Shown here: in pieces, positions 23,087-34,800 of the stretch | Layout of the letters: every line of letters starts with the position of its first letter | Position numbering within the stretch: the first letter of the stretch is position 1 | Origin: Adiantum capillus-veneris | Taxonomy: Eukaryota; Streptophyta; Polypodiopsida; Polypodiales; Pteridaceae | Length of the DNA stretch: 64,000 nt | Assembly (NCBI GenBank): GCA_014529385.2 | Contig: CM043949.1 | Span: 114,085,477-114,149,476 of the forward strand | Direction of reading: 5' to 3' | Position numbers and translations under genes: made by a program | Notes under the pieces: generated by a model | Told to the model about the DNA's origin: nothing | Database searches by the model: none | What the model saw: the letters and a program-made list of their open reading frames with translations, nothing else

Positions 23087-24001
23087 TATGCCTCTCTACC
23101 TTTGTGCTCCACTAGATGCACATTAATCTCTCTCTCTCTCTGTCTCGCTCTCTCTCATCCATGCCCCATCTACCCCTTTTTAACCTTCAAACCCATCAAA
23201 ATATCCAAGCAGATTCGGCTTAAGGAAGCACATAAAAAAATATTATACATACCTATTCACATTAAATAAGTGATAAACTTGGGAGGCCTTCCAATTGAGA
23301 GTAGCCATTCCAAAAAATATATTCATGGAGAATCTTGAGTGATTCTCTCTCTCTCTCTCTCTCTTTGTGCAGTGGTTAGAGCTGGAGATACACTAGCATG
23401 CAGAAAACATGTGAGAGTATAGTAGCAGGTTGAATTGATGGGCTTCAAGCCTACAACTGGTTATTGAGGTAGAAACACCTTCACAATGAGGGATTTCTCT
23501 CAATTTATTTCTCCTCTCATATCTACTCAATTGTCACCTTTGCTTGATGTATTATGCCCTTAGTCATGGTCTCTCCTCTTCCAATTTCTCTTGCCTCATT
23601 TATTGCAGAAGAGTAGTCTCTTCTTGCACAACAAAACCATTCATTCAATATCTCTCTCCATAGGCAAAGAATCTACCATAAAGAGCCTTAAAAGTTGTGG
23701 CAAGAGTGGGAAAAGTGAGGTAAGAGTCGAGGAATCAAAAGATGGGAATGCAAGAAATCTAGGGACAATAAAAGCATGAAAGAGGCAATGTAGGTTGCCT
23801 AAGATCAGGGTAGGTGATGGCCACGCTCGTGCATTGAGTGAGGGAATATTCGTATGTATAAAAGTTTTTAAAAGTTTCCAGTAGGTGGTTGGGTGGAAGC
23901 ATAACTGGGTGGACACCGAAGGTGTGTCCGCGGGACATATCTTTTAGGGGAGTGAGGAAGCTCTTTTATGGGAGTGAAAATGTTTAAAAAGTAAAAAATT
24001 A

Positions 24002-24297
24002 AATTGGGTGAAAGCATGTTAACCTGTCGCACTTTTTGTGCTAGTTAGCAGTTTCAAGTTAGAACATATTCAAAAAGTTGCGCGTCCGGTAAATTTTTTA
24101 CAAATAATATCAAAATTTGTCGGAGGTTGTACATTTGGATTCCTTGTTTCAAGTGCTTTCTATTGATATATCATATGTCATAGATCTTGGAGATGTAGCT
24201 CAAGTTATTGTACTAGTTAGCATATGTCAAAATTGTGCTAGTTAGCATTGTCCGGGACATGAAAAAGCATGACATGTTAACATGCTTTCACCCAATT
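24002..24297. mobile_element. MITE-like element with 22-bp perfect terminal inverted repeats
   Basis: 24,002-24,023 and 24,276-24,297 are exact reverse complements (ends AATTGGGTGAAAGC ... GCTTTCACCCAATT, with the palindrome GTTAAC inside). GCTAGTTAGC occurs in both subterminal parts (about 24,040, 24,211, 24,237). The central part (about 24,085-24,190: AAATTTTTTACAAATA, GTCGGAGGTT, CTATTGATATAT) matches, with divergence, the arm and loop of the foldback at 8,334-8,703. No coding capacity. It sits just upstream of copy B of the transposase-like gene. The target duplication is unclear. Confidence 0.7.
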
Positions 24298-24343
24298 ATT
24301 ATTGTGGGTACGTAACAACCCGTTCTTGTTCTCTTTGTGCAGC

Positions 24344-24541
<198 letters not shown>

Positions 24542-27500
24542 AGTTTAGGTGAAGCTATCAACGTGAAAATTATATTTGCTGAGCACGGAGAAACATTTAT
24601 TGAAGCTAAGAACAAGGTTCCTCTTGGTAAGCTTCTCCTTATTTTCTTGTAGCCACTTCTCACTAAACCATAGAATTCAATCTAGTTAAGTGATTCATAG
24701 CATCTAAATCAGTGTGGTTAAGTGATTCATAGTATCTAAATCAATCAAATTCTATTTTCTTGCTGAGATCATAGCTACTTTTGTGGCCTCCTTTGTCTTC
24801 GTAGTTGGAATATGCATAACCATTTGTCTTTCTCTTTCTTTGTGGCTCAATAGAAGAAATGGTGGATCTTGCATGGGTTGAAGGGGATAATACGGAGCAG
24901 GTTCTTTGGCAATGTGCATTTTTCCTCTCTTTCTAAGCGTTCTTGTTTGGAAAAGTCTCAATGATATGCGTTCTTCTTTGTTTACCAAAGGTTCATGCAT
25001 TTCATTGCTTGAAGCAAGACATGATAATCAGGGAATACGAGTCTCGCCGCAAGAGAGAACAAAGAGCTAGACTAAAAAGAAAAGTAGACAAAGGTAACAT
25101 TGCTGAAGGAGAACTAGATGAAGCAGCCAAAGAAATAGCAGATGAAGGAGAACCACAGGGCTGTTCGAAAATCAACGATGAGGTGAAAAGAGAAAAGGTA
25201 GCCAAAGACATTGCACGATATATTCTTTGTCAAACGAATGCAATGGACATGAACGCTAAGAAAGAAATTTTCAAATAGTTGATTCAGCATCCTTCACTGA
25301 AAGATCTTCATAGCGATAAGGCACCAACACTAGGTTTTGTAGACACTCTCGTGGAAAATATATAGAACACGCTTCAAGAATTGAAGAGGCCACAAAGTGA
25401 AGATGAAATGTTCCTGAAGAGGTCTACCATGCTGATGCTTGTGAGCTCAAAAGACCATGAGGATGCACGATGGCTTAATGTTAATGCTGCCTCCAAGCTC
25501 CTTACGTTCGTAGAAGGAACTTGTATGGATCCAGATACCGGTTACTCAGCAAAATGAGAGCAGTGCATTGTCATTTTCCACATGCCATCAAAGTCTTCCA
25601 AGAAGTTGCATACCTGAAGAGGTCAAGGAGTTGGTAGAGAACTTTTGGACTCTTGAGACTTGTGTGTCCCCCAACAAGAAGGACATATTTCAAAAGAGAA
25701 TATAGTCAAAAGCAGCTTATCACACATCCATCCATCTATTGGAAGTATCACATGTATGAATGAAACCTCATGCCATGTAGTAGCTATGTATATTTTTTAT
25801 ACATCATTGCTAGTTAGTAGCTATCAATTATTGAGCATTGCCTAATTGTTTATATATCTGAATAGTTTATTGCTCCGGTTAATAGCTGTAAATAGTTTCT
25901 ACCTGTATCTATCTGTAATTATGACATGATTGTTGGTAGGCTATTTGATATATATTGATAGAAGATAGACACTAATTAGTAGCTATCAGTTACTGACCAT
26001 TGCCTAGCTGTTTATAGCTATAAGTAGTTTATTTCTATTGGCCAATTAATAGTTGTCAATAGTTTCTATCTATATCTATTTTAATAATAGTTAATAACTA
26101 ATGATTGCTATTTTATTGCACGTGATTGCTATCTAAAACTATTGATGGCTGTGATTGATATTTGAAAATTGAGAATAGTTGTCATATAGTTCTATTTGAG
26201 GGTAGCTATGATTGCTATTTGACAAGTTTTGATAGCTATCACATACCTATGTTTTCTACTTCATAGCTAGTGATTTCTATTACAACTTGGTATTGACAGG
26301 TACTGATAGCTTTTCGATAAATATATCATAGCTAGTGATGGTTATCTGATAGCTACTTATAGCTAACATATAGCTATGATTACTGTTTCACAGAAATTGA
26401 GTGCTATTCTACAGCTATTGATAGCTATTACATGTCTATGATTAATAATATCATAGCTAGTGATTTCTATTTGACAATTATTGGTAGATATCACATAGCT
26501 ATGATTGCAATTTGACAGCTATTGATAGCTATTTCATATCTATTGGGTGGTTCTCAAAGCTATTGGTATAGCTATGAATAACTATTGATAGGTATTGCAT
26601 GATTTGACATACTATCTAGCCCACATGTGAGATCTACCAATAGTTTACTAATGCATCATAATTTCTTGGTGATACAAGCTTTCATTGTTGTGGAATGCAG
26701 GATGAGCTCTTCCAACATTTTAAGGAAGCATATCCTGATGTACAAATCTAGCTTCGTGCCCTTGAATCATAGAAGCCTTAATTTGTGAGAAAGCTAAAGG
26801 ACAGGCTGACATGTTGTTGTATTTACCATGTGACAATTTCGTATATGAAGGAGGTTGTTAGTCACATGCGAAGTCAAGCATTCAGAGTGCATGGTGATTG
26901 TGAAAATGTGCGTGCAGTTTGTGCATGGATTCATCAATTTTGCAGGACCATGTTCTACTACAAAGTACAGTGTGACGAGTATTTCAAAGATTATAGATTC
27001 TCTTTTGTGTCCCAATCAAGTTGGGTCTAACTACCATGGTCTAAAATGCCACATGGGTCAATGTACAGCTTGCGCGGCAAAGAAATTTGTATGATGTCCA
27101 CAGGAGTTGCTCAAGAATGCAAGAACCATCAATGTGAAAGTATTTAAGGTTGTGCAAGTAGGAAATAGTGAAGGTGTAAAGAAGAAGAAAAGGAAGGAGC
27201 TTATATGCCAGGAGATGATCACTACTGATTTACTACAGGTATTCAAGACACATCTTCAAAAGCTCATCAAACATGACTTGGTGTATCAATGGCAGGCTCA
27301 ACAGTTCAAAGCGTGCATCGGGCATTTTTCAAAAGATGTTGTTGTATCTACTGTAGATTTTGCTGAGAATTATTCATTCAAGGAGCATAACAAGATCCAA
27401 TCGATGCATTGCTATTGCATTCAAGTCACCAATTTTGTACATATTACCTACTATCGTGTCAAAGGTGAATTAAGAAATACTTTGCAATTTTTCATTTTTG

Positions 27501-28450
27501 ATAATGATAAAATCCATGACACCTTGTTTGTCCAAAATTGCTTTATGCTACATTGGCAATGGATAAAAGACACATGCATAGATGGTAGCTAGCACTGGGT
27601 TTGGTAGGATGGGGCAGCATCCCAATTCAAGGCAAAGAGGCCTTTCTATTTTGTTGGTAGATATGCTGGTTTGACAGGGAAAGTGATGGTGTGGAGCTTC
27701 TTTGGAAGTGGCCATGACAAAGGAGACCATGATGGGGTAGGGGCAGTTCTAAAGAGGGCACTTACACAGGAGCAATTGAAGTGCAATGGAACTGTTCTTA
27801 GATGTGCATGTGATGTTGTGAAATTTCGTTGCCAACATTTTTTTGATGGAAGCATTGCTCACTACCTTTCCAAGCATAAGCATAGAGTGTGTGTTTTGGG
27901 AGGTAAAGCTTGGAGAAGTGTCACGAGAGAATAGCTATGATTGTGACAATATCCCAAGTACACGCTCCATGCATTCATTTTGGGGCTATTCCAAACAAGA
28001 TGGTTCCTCCATCACACTAAGGCAGCTATCTTGCTATTGTAATGCATGCATGCACAACCAGTGGAGGAAATGCATCAAGAAAAAACACATTTCTAGCTAG
28101 AGATTCCACAAAATTTCTCAAATTGTTGGTGCAAATGGAGACGACGAATTTGAGGAGCCTACTTATGAAGGGCACTTTGATGAAGCATTGAGTGACGCAA
28201 TCCAAGTGGGTGACAACTGTATTATCAATGCTAAAGAGGGAAACAAAGAAGGTGTTGAATTTTACCTGATCAAGTGCACCAACACATTAGAGATGCTCAA
28301 AACACATGAAGTCGACAGTTGGGATGGTGTGCTCAAAGCTGGGTCTTACATTTTGAAGGGCCTCTAATATAAGCAGGTTGATGATTATTGCTACAAGCTT
28401 ATAGGCAGACAACCAGTCTTCATGTACTCCCATCTTGTCAGATGTATTAT
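24542..28450 (+). pseudogene. Transposase-like family, copy B (multi-exon, decayed)
   Basis: Seen, + strand: a possible first exon (24,545-24,626) ending before GTAAGC; an exon from about 24,989 (IIREYESRRKREQRARLKRK ... PEEVKELVENFWTLETCVS, HLLEVSH) ending before GTATGA at about 25,752; a third block from about 26,701 after GAATGCAG (DELFQHFKEAYPDV, KLKDRLTCCCIYHVTISYMK, CHMGQCTACAAKKF). Then VSTVDFAENYSFKEHNKIQS (about 27,345), IFDNDKIHDTLF, DGAASQFKAKRPFYFVGRY (about 27,608) and EGHFDEALSDAIQVGDNCII (about 28,168) to YSHLVRCII. The spaced acidic motifs VDFAENY and DGAASQFK look like metal-binding aspartates of a DDE/RNase H-like nuclease, and Cys clusters precede them. I infer a DNA-transposon-type protein or a derived gene of uncertain family. 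At least seven stops and several frameshifts show it is dead. Confidence 0.55.
25770..26620 (+). repeat. GATAGCTAT/TAGCTATGATTGC-rich array in a predicted intron
   Basis: More than twenty short words such as TTGATAGCTAT, CATAGCTATGATTGC and TATTTGACAGCTATT, loosely tandem, lie between the predicted donor (about 25,752) and acceptor (about 26,700) of copy B. TAGCTA is palindromic. No coding potential. Confidence 0.75.
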
Positions 28451-28499
28451 ACCCCTTCTTGTAGGGCTCGCCCCCTCCTTGTAGGGATCTTTATTGACT

Positions 28500-28730
28500 T
28501 TTGGGACACCTCAACCTTGGGACCAGTTCCCACCACAAGCTCCACCCTTAAGCCCCTCAAGCTTGGGTTGGGTTTCCACCTGGGTTCCCACCTCAAGTAC
28601 AACCCTAGCATCTCAAGCATGACAAGCACCTCAAGCATCTCATTCATCAAGCACCTCAAGCATCTCAGTTCATCAAGCACGACATGCACCTCGCTTGGAC
28701 TAAGTTCCCACCTCAAGTAGACTAGTTTGC
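28500..28730. repeat. CAAGCAYCTCAAGCATCTC short repeats
   Basis: AAGCACCTCAAGCATCTCA occurs twice (about 28,624 and 28,650) with variants either side, and TTCCCACCTCAAGTA occurs near 28,590 and 28,707. It may be LTR DNA of the chromovirus that begins at about 28,897; not proven. Confidence 0.4.
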
Positions 28731-28896
28731 CTAAGGTCAAAGTACTTTTAACACTAACCATTGGAGGTCTTTAATGAAGCTAACCCTAAGGTCTATAAGC
28801 TCCATTAGCTAGCCTTGCTCTTTGACATATCATCTCTCATTTGGACCCCTTTACCATTGGCCCCGTGTTGAGATAGACCCGTAAGCACATGTCTAT

Positions 28897-29262
28897 GAAA
28901 AAATCATTTGGGCTGGTTAGATATTATATTTTATGACATTACCTCTCTCTTGAAATCATAGTCGTCCTAGACTATGAGGTAGAAGAGATAAAGCCTTAGT
29001 CATTAGTCAATGTTTCTTAGCGGGTAGAGGATCCCTTTTTACCCTACGACATCATTCCAAGATGGGTGACTAATCCATTTGGTGCTTGGGAGACGTAACT
29101 GCTATAATCATGTCTACTCTTTAGTCCACTTCATTCTTCCAAATAGAGTGATAAATTCTACTTGGTATTTTAGAGACGTCGTCATCACAAACATGATTCT
29201 AAGCATGAATACTACTTAAATTTGTGCAAATAAAAAGAGAATTAGTCTTATAAGACAAAAGC
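28897..29262 (-). repeat. Chromovirus copy 1: conserved 3' noncoding block
   Basis: Shares ACCTCTCTCTTGAAAT, CTATGAGGTAGA, GGGTAGAGGATCCC and GTCTTATAAGACAAAA in order with 55,571-55,950 and 60,270-60,690. On the minus strand it follows the chromodomain; AAGAGAGAGG there could be the polypurine tract. Confidence 0.65.
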
Positions 29263-29267
29263 CTTGG

Positions 29268-29764
29268 TCATTGAAAAGAAATATGTACTTTTGCTTGATC
29301 TAATGTAGCATTGTGAGCATTGACAAGGTTGATACTATCCTTAAGCCATATTCCTTGCATCCATCTAGCATCTTGATGAGGATAGCTTTTGAACTTAATA
29401 AGATACCGTCGGATAATCTTACCATGTTGTGGTACCTTGTCTTCATACCAAAGGATAGATTTGGGTTGTAGCAACTCTTGTTGGTCTTCAATTTGAGGAG
29501 GGTCTCCAATCATTGGTTCACTTGGTGGATCTCCTTTGTATGACTTAAGTAGGCTTACATGAAAAGCATTGTGTATGAGCCAATGGTTGGGAAACTTGAG
29601 TTGATAAGCCATCTCATTGATTGGATTCAAAATTTGAAAAGGATTATAGTATCTTTTCTCTACTTTAGCATAGTACTTTTGATGGCCCGTAGAAGTTTTG
29701 CCCATTGTTTGCATCAATTGAGCCTTGGGAAACTTAAGTAAGACCCAATCATTTTCTTAAACGT
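29268..29764 (-). pseudogene. Chromovirus copy 1: integrase C-terminus and chromodomain (3' part)
   Basis: Minus strand, continuing a frame interrupted at 29,764: TGHQKYYAKVEKRYYNPFQI, HWLIHNAFHVSLLKSYKGD (integrase C-terminal barrel and GPY/F-like region) and a chromodomain ILWYEDKVPQHGKIIRRYLI, FKSYPHQDARWM (about 29,460-29,340). Family knowledge: the chromodomain directs chromovirus integration to marked chromatin. The other half of the same gene lies at 36,891-37,640, beyond the inserted Tat-like element. Confidence 0.85.
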
Positions 29765-30626
29765 TGTTGGGCGCATTTCTGACACCCCGTTTTTTGTAAA
29801 TTTGTACATATGGACATGAAGACCGATGTCAAAAGGGCGTGTGGGCTTTCTTTTTGTGGGTTTTATAGCTTGCTTTAGCAAGCACATGTACATGCACTGC
29901 AAGTCGCTAGTATAGTGACAGCTGTCGGGCTACTGTAAGTGCCCGTGAGTGAGTTTTTTGAAGTGAGCCTTGTATATAACTTAAACTCATGTACAAACTT
30001 AAAAACTTTCAGCCAAAGATCAGAAATGTTTAGGTTTTATCTCGTTGTGGCTTCTTGATGCCTTTGGCTGCAATTTTTTGCCCCGACTAGCCTTCTCTGC
30101 GTGTAGTCGTGCTGGGACAGCTTTCTGTTCGCGTCAATTTTTCTCATGGCGGCGTATGGAATCAATTTTGTTCATCTTCAGCTTTCTCTCCAGTCATTTT
30201 TCAAGCTTTATCTCAAGCTTTAAAGTGCCCCAATTGGAGTTGTGCTCATCAGGTTACGACTAGTTCTCTGTAGGGTTATGGCTATGGCAGCCTAGTGGCA
30301 AATTGTGTATAGGCAGATTGGGAGGGCATGTATCTATGAATTGTGGAATTGATGTTGAAGTTATGCGTTTGTGATGCTTTATTGTGAAAGGAGAGGCTCT
30401 TGTATTCATCTGCATTGGTCGGCGTGTGCTGTAAATCCGTGCTTTGACGCTCCTATGTGACATAGTCTCTTGGGTGGGCAACGGCTAGTAAATTCCCAAG
30501 GGTCTACTCTTATTGGACTTGTGGTGTTTCAAAAGGATTTGGCAAAGCTTTTTGTGTCTTGTAGTTCTCTTTCAACGCTCTTGGGTGACATCACTATAGA
30601 GGTTTCAGTTTGCTTGTTTCCCAACA
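29765..30626 (+). repeat. 5' LTR (862 bp)
   Basis: Starts TGTTGGGCGCATT and ends GTTTCCCAACA; matches 36,027-36,890 throughout. By definition it should hold the element promoter; I did not locate a convincing TATA box. Confidence 0.92.
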
Positions 30627-30632
30627 GTGTTT

Positions 30633-30650
30633 TGGTGCCCGCCACCGAGG
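30633..30650 (+). other. Primer-binding site
   Basis: TGGTGCCCGCCACCGAGG lies six bases after the 5' LTR. The leading TGG is complementary to a tRNA 3' CCA. I could not assign the tRNA. Confidence 0.65.
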
Positions 30651-30690
30651 AATCGCTTCAAGTTACCTTCAGTTTACAGGTTTTGAAGAC

Positions 30691-31890
30691 ATGGCGTTTA
30701 ATTTTCTGGAGTTTAGTGGGAAATCAAATGAAATTTCCAAAGCTTTCATTGAGAGAATGGAGTTTGCTTGCCTTCTTGTTGACAAGCAAGACCCAGCGTT
30801 GGTGCTACGAATCTTCTACTTCTCTTTGAAGGGAGATGCTAGGGAATGGTTGGAAGGCTACGAAAAGGATCTACAATCAGCCCAACCTCCTCAAGTTATG
30901 ACTGATGAAATGGTAAGGCATGATTTTCTTACACACTTTCAACAGGTGGAAGACCCACAAAAGGTATGGCAGTCTATTCAAGGCTTAGTACAAGATGAAG
31001 GCCAAACCATAGAAGACTTTGTCAAGGCATTCAATGCGTTATGGGCAAAGTGGTGTACATCTTTGGGGGATGAAATTCCTCCAGCCATGTTGAAGAAGGA
31101 TAGGTTTCTTGCAAGCTTGAGGAGTAACCTACGCTTGAAGGTAGAGCTTAAGCAGCCAAGAACCTTTGAGGAGGCAATTGAAATTGCAAAGAATAAAGAG
31201 TGGAAAGCAGAGCGTCTTCATCAACTTGGAATCAATGTTGAGCCAAAGCTTGAAGTGAAAGCGGTAGAGCAACCAAGGGTCCTCATCAGGGAGCCAGGTT
31301 ATGATCAACAATGTTCTCATGATGTGAATGCCTTTCGCAAGGAGATGCAAGAGGTTGTAGGTCTTATGAAGAATCTTAGTGTGCATATGATGGGAGGTGG
31401 AAGAGGTCAAAGTTATGGATATGGACGTGGTTATGGAAGCAATGAGGGTTATACAGGTGGTAGAGGAAGAGGCATGGCTAGAAGAGGGGATATGTTTCAA
31501 TGCTACAATTGTGGTGAATGGGGTCATAAAAGCCCTCAATGTGATAAGCCAAAGAGAATGGGTGGCGACATGTTTCCTCTTCCTCCACAAATTCCTTCTC
31601 GAGCTCAAGATTATGGTATTGAGATTAAAGGGGAAGCAGGACCAAGTGGATTGACAGCAGAAGAGAAGGGAAAAACAAAAGTGGTAAGCATAATCCGTTT
31701 GGAGAAGAAAGAGGATGATTTGGGAGCTATGGTCATGCCTGTAGGTAAGAGGGTTACAAGAGATCATGACATGAGTGATGCAAGTCCCAGCCATAAAAGA
31801 GGGAAACAGGTTGAAACAGGTACAGGTAAAGAGAAAAAGAAGAGAAAGCCCAGGAAACATTACAATGCATCCGACTTTCCTTTGGGATAA
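30691..31890 (+). CDS. gag: Gag polyprotein of the nested Tat-like element
   Basis: Start chosen at ATG 30,691 (MAFNFLEFSGKSNEIS), 40 bp after the primer site; an upstream in-frame ATG at 30,610 lies inside the LTR and is unlikely to be used. About 399 residues. The capsid-type Gag domain covers residues ~10-190 (MEFACLLVDKQDPALVLRI, GDAREWLEGYEKDL, QTIEDFVKAFNALWAKW, TFEEAIEIAKNKEW). A Gly/Tyr/Arg-rich linker (~235-265) precedes a zinc knuckle CYNCGEWGHKSPQC (CX2CX4HX4C, ~271-284). A Lys/Arg-rich tail with KKKRKPRK ends at FPLG-TAA. Gag packages element RNA in cytoplasmic particles. The frame is open throughout. Pol continues in the same frame after the stop. Confidence 0.9.
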   Translation: MAFNFLEFSGKSNEISKAFIERMEFACLLVDKQDPALVLRIFYFSLKGDAREWLEGYEKDLQSAQPPQVMTDEMVRHDFLTHFQQVEDPQKVWQSIQGLVQDEGQTIEDFVKAFNALWAKWCTSLGDEIPPAMLKKDRFLASLRSNLRLKVELKQPRTFEEAIEIAKNKEWKAERLHQLGINVEPKLEVKAVEQPRVLIREPGYDQQCSHDVNAFRKEMQEVVGLMKNLSVHMMGGGRGQSYGYGRGYGSNEGYTGGRGRGMARRGDMFQCYNCGEWGHKSPQCDKPKRMGGDMFPLPPQIPSRAQDYGIEIKGEAGPSGLTAEEKGKTKVVSIIRLEKKEDDLGAMVMPVGKRVTRDHDMSDASPSHKRGKQVETGTGKEKKKRKPRKHYNASDFPLG

Positions 31891-34800
31891 GGGCAACCAA
31901 ATTATAGTTTAAGGGCTTATTTGGTGGGTAGAAAGGCTGATGTTACCTTTGGGCAACTCATGGAGATGTGTCCCAAGTTAAAGAGGCAATGGAAGCATGT
32001 AGTCAATCCCATCAAGAAGGAGCCTACAAGGGGGTCAGTGAGAGTCCTATCTTTGAATGAGCTACCTGATATATGTCCTACTATGGATGCATGGCATGAG
32101 AGGAAGTGCATTGGAGAGGCTTATATTGATGGAGGTGCACAAGTATGTGTTATTAGTCAAGCTTGTGTATCAAAGTTGGGACTCAACATGGTGAAGAATT
32201 CAGGTTTTCGCATAAAGCTTGCCAACCAATCAAGGGTGAGGTGCTTGGGAGTTGTAAAGGACTTGGAGGTGGATGTATTTGATGTTAAAGTTCTGGTCAA
32301 TTGCCATGTTATGCCCGCGGGTATTGGTGCTTTCCCTCTCATCCTTGGAAGACCATGGTTACAGGCAACCAAAGCTATACAGGATTGGGGACATGGTACC
32401 ATCACTCTTTACAATAGAAGGGGTGATAAGAAGAGGTTTGACATGGCTAGAAAGCAATCTTTGGATGCTGATTTTGATGAGAAAAGTGATGAAGAAGAGT
32501 ACTCAAGTGAAGAAGAAGACAATGGGGATGAGGGCAGTGAAGTGGAAGATAGCAACGATAGTGATCTAGATGTTTCCTCCTTGTTTCTTGAAGAAGAGCA
32601 TGATGAGAAACAAAGATTTCTTGGCCTTATGGAGAATGAGGATATCTCTGGTCCTTATGAGAAAATTGAAGAGCTGATGCAACCCAAAGTTCAACCTAAT
32701 GTCAAACAGGAGCTGATACAAGGTATGTTGTCTCCCGACTTGACTAGTCATGAGAAGAGTGAGTACCTACATATGATACAACAATTTCCCCATTTGTTCA
32801 TCACTTCTTATGAGAAAATTAGAGGCTTTAAGGGAGAGGAAATCCACATTCCAATCAAGGAAGGAGCTCAGCCCATATGCCAAAAGCTAAGGAGAATGGG
32901 ACAGGTACAACTTAATGCTTTAAAGGAAGAGGTAGACAAGCTTCTTGAAGCAGGTTTCATATGTCCTATGAGCACTGCAGAATGGGTGAGTCCTGTGGTG
33001 GTCACACCCAAGAAGGATGGAAAGTGGAGGATATGTGTTGATTTTAAGCCTCTAAAGGCAGCCATGAAGAGGGATCGATACCCTCTTCCTTTCATAGATG
33101 ACATACTTGATTCTATTGCAGGGCATGAGAGGTATAGCGTATGTGATGGATTATCTAGATATTTTCAGCTCACCTTGGCTTTGGAAGATCAAAAGAAGAC
33201 CACATTTATCACGCCATGGGGATGCTTTTGTTATTGTGTACTTCCTTTTGGTCTTATGAATGGCTGTGCGTGGTATCAAAAACACGTCAACAAGGTGTTC
33301 TCTCCCTTTCTTGGCAAGTTTGTGAAGGATATTATTGATGACTTTTGTGTTTATAGCTCTAGAAAGGATCATTGTGCAAAGCTTGGGATGGCATTGAAGC
33401 AATATGATGAAAGTGGGGGTCAACTCAACCCAAAGAAGTGTCATCTTGCTCAACCAAGAGTGAAGTTTTTGGGGCATATGATCTCAGAGAATGGGATTGA
33501 AGCGGATCCTGACAAAGTGAAGGCTTTGGTGCTCCTCCCATCACCTAAAGATACAAAGCAACTTTCTACTTTTATTCAAAAGGTGAAGTATATGGCAAGG
33601 TTCATTCCTTTGTCCTCTCAACTTCTTTATCCCCTACAACAAGTAGCAAGGTTGGATCCTCTACAATGGACAAATGAATGTGAAGAGGTTTTCCAAGGTA
33701 TCAAAGAGGTTCTTGGTTCTCTTCCTGCTATGCAAGCTCCTAATTGGGATAAGGATTTTTATGTGAATCCATCAGTAGGTGAGGATGCTATTGGAGCTAT
33801 GCTTCTTCAACGAGGTAACAATTCTCACTACATGAAGCCTATCTATTGTGCTAGCAGGGTGAAGCTAGAGGTGGAGAGAGGCTATATTGAGGTGGAGCTC
33901 ATTATGGTAAGCGTGATTTATGCATGTAGAAGGTTTAGGCACTACCTTCTCCCTAAACCATTCACATTCCTCACTAGCTACACTCTTCTACCTCAATTGG
34001 TGAATAGCCCTACTTTGTCAAAGAGGCTCATGAAGTGGATTGTGGAGCTACAAGAATTCCAATTCTCTTTTCTTGTTGAGGAGAGTACAAGAGCTACATT
34101 GGCTAATTTGCTTACCTATAAGGAAAGCCCTCTTCTTCTTAAGGAGGATGCAATGAAGAAGCAACACATGGAAGCTCCTGACATAGACAATGCCTATCTA
34201 TTGTTTTTTGATGGCTCTTACAGGAAAGCGCATGGTGAAGCTTCAGGAGGTGTGGTAGTTTATGATCATCAAGGTGCTTTGGTAACTAAAAGGAGTTTGA
34301 AGCTTACCGCACAAAGCAACAATGAAGCTGAGTATGCTACTTTGGAGAAAGGTCTCAACCTTTGCCTTGAGCTTGGCATCCGTCGTGTGAGGGTAAGAGG
34401 TGATGCTCTTTTGGTGGTTAAGCAAGTACTTGAGGTGTGGCAAAGTAAGAATCCAAGGCTGAAAAATATGTGTTTTCAAGTGAAGAATCTGCTTAAGCAT
34501 TTTGAAGCTTGGAGTTTAAGGCATGTGGACAGGTCTCAAAATGAAGAAGCACATGGTGCAGCGCAAGCTTCAATTGGGCAATTGTATGTGATAAGGGCTG
34601 ATTCTCCTCTTTATTTGGGAAGGGAAGCCTTAGAGAAGGAGGAAGAGTTTCTACAAACAGGTATGCTTCCATCAGAGTTGGAAAAGCCAAAAAAGTACGC
34701 CTTCCTACGTCGTGCTAAAAGGTATGTGCTACTTGGTGATGCCTTGTATATGAAGGGGGCTGATCTTGTGATGAGAAAAGTGCCTTGGAACGAGGAAATT

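Noticed and set aside
24989-25751. Reassigned TAG codons explaining the stops in copy B
   Set aside because: TGA and TAA stops and frameshifts are also present, and plant nuclear genes use the standard code; decay is simpler.
31129-31896. 255-codon minus-strand frame opposite gag
   Set aside because: Shadow of the real gag coding strand; no motifs.
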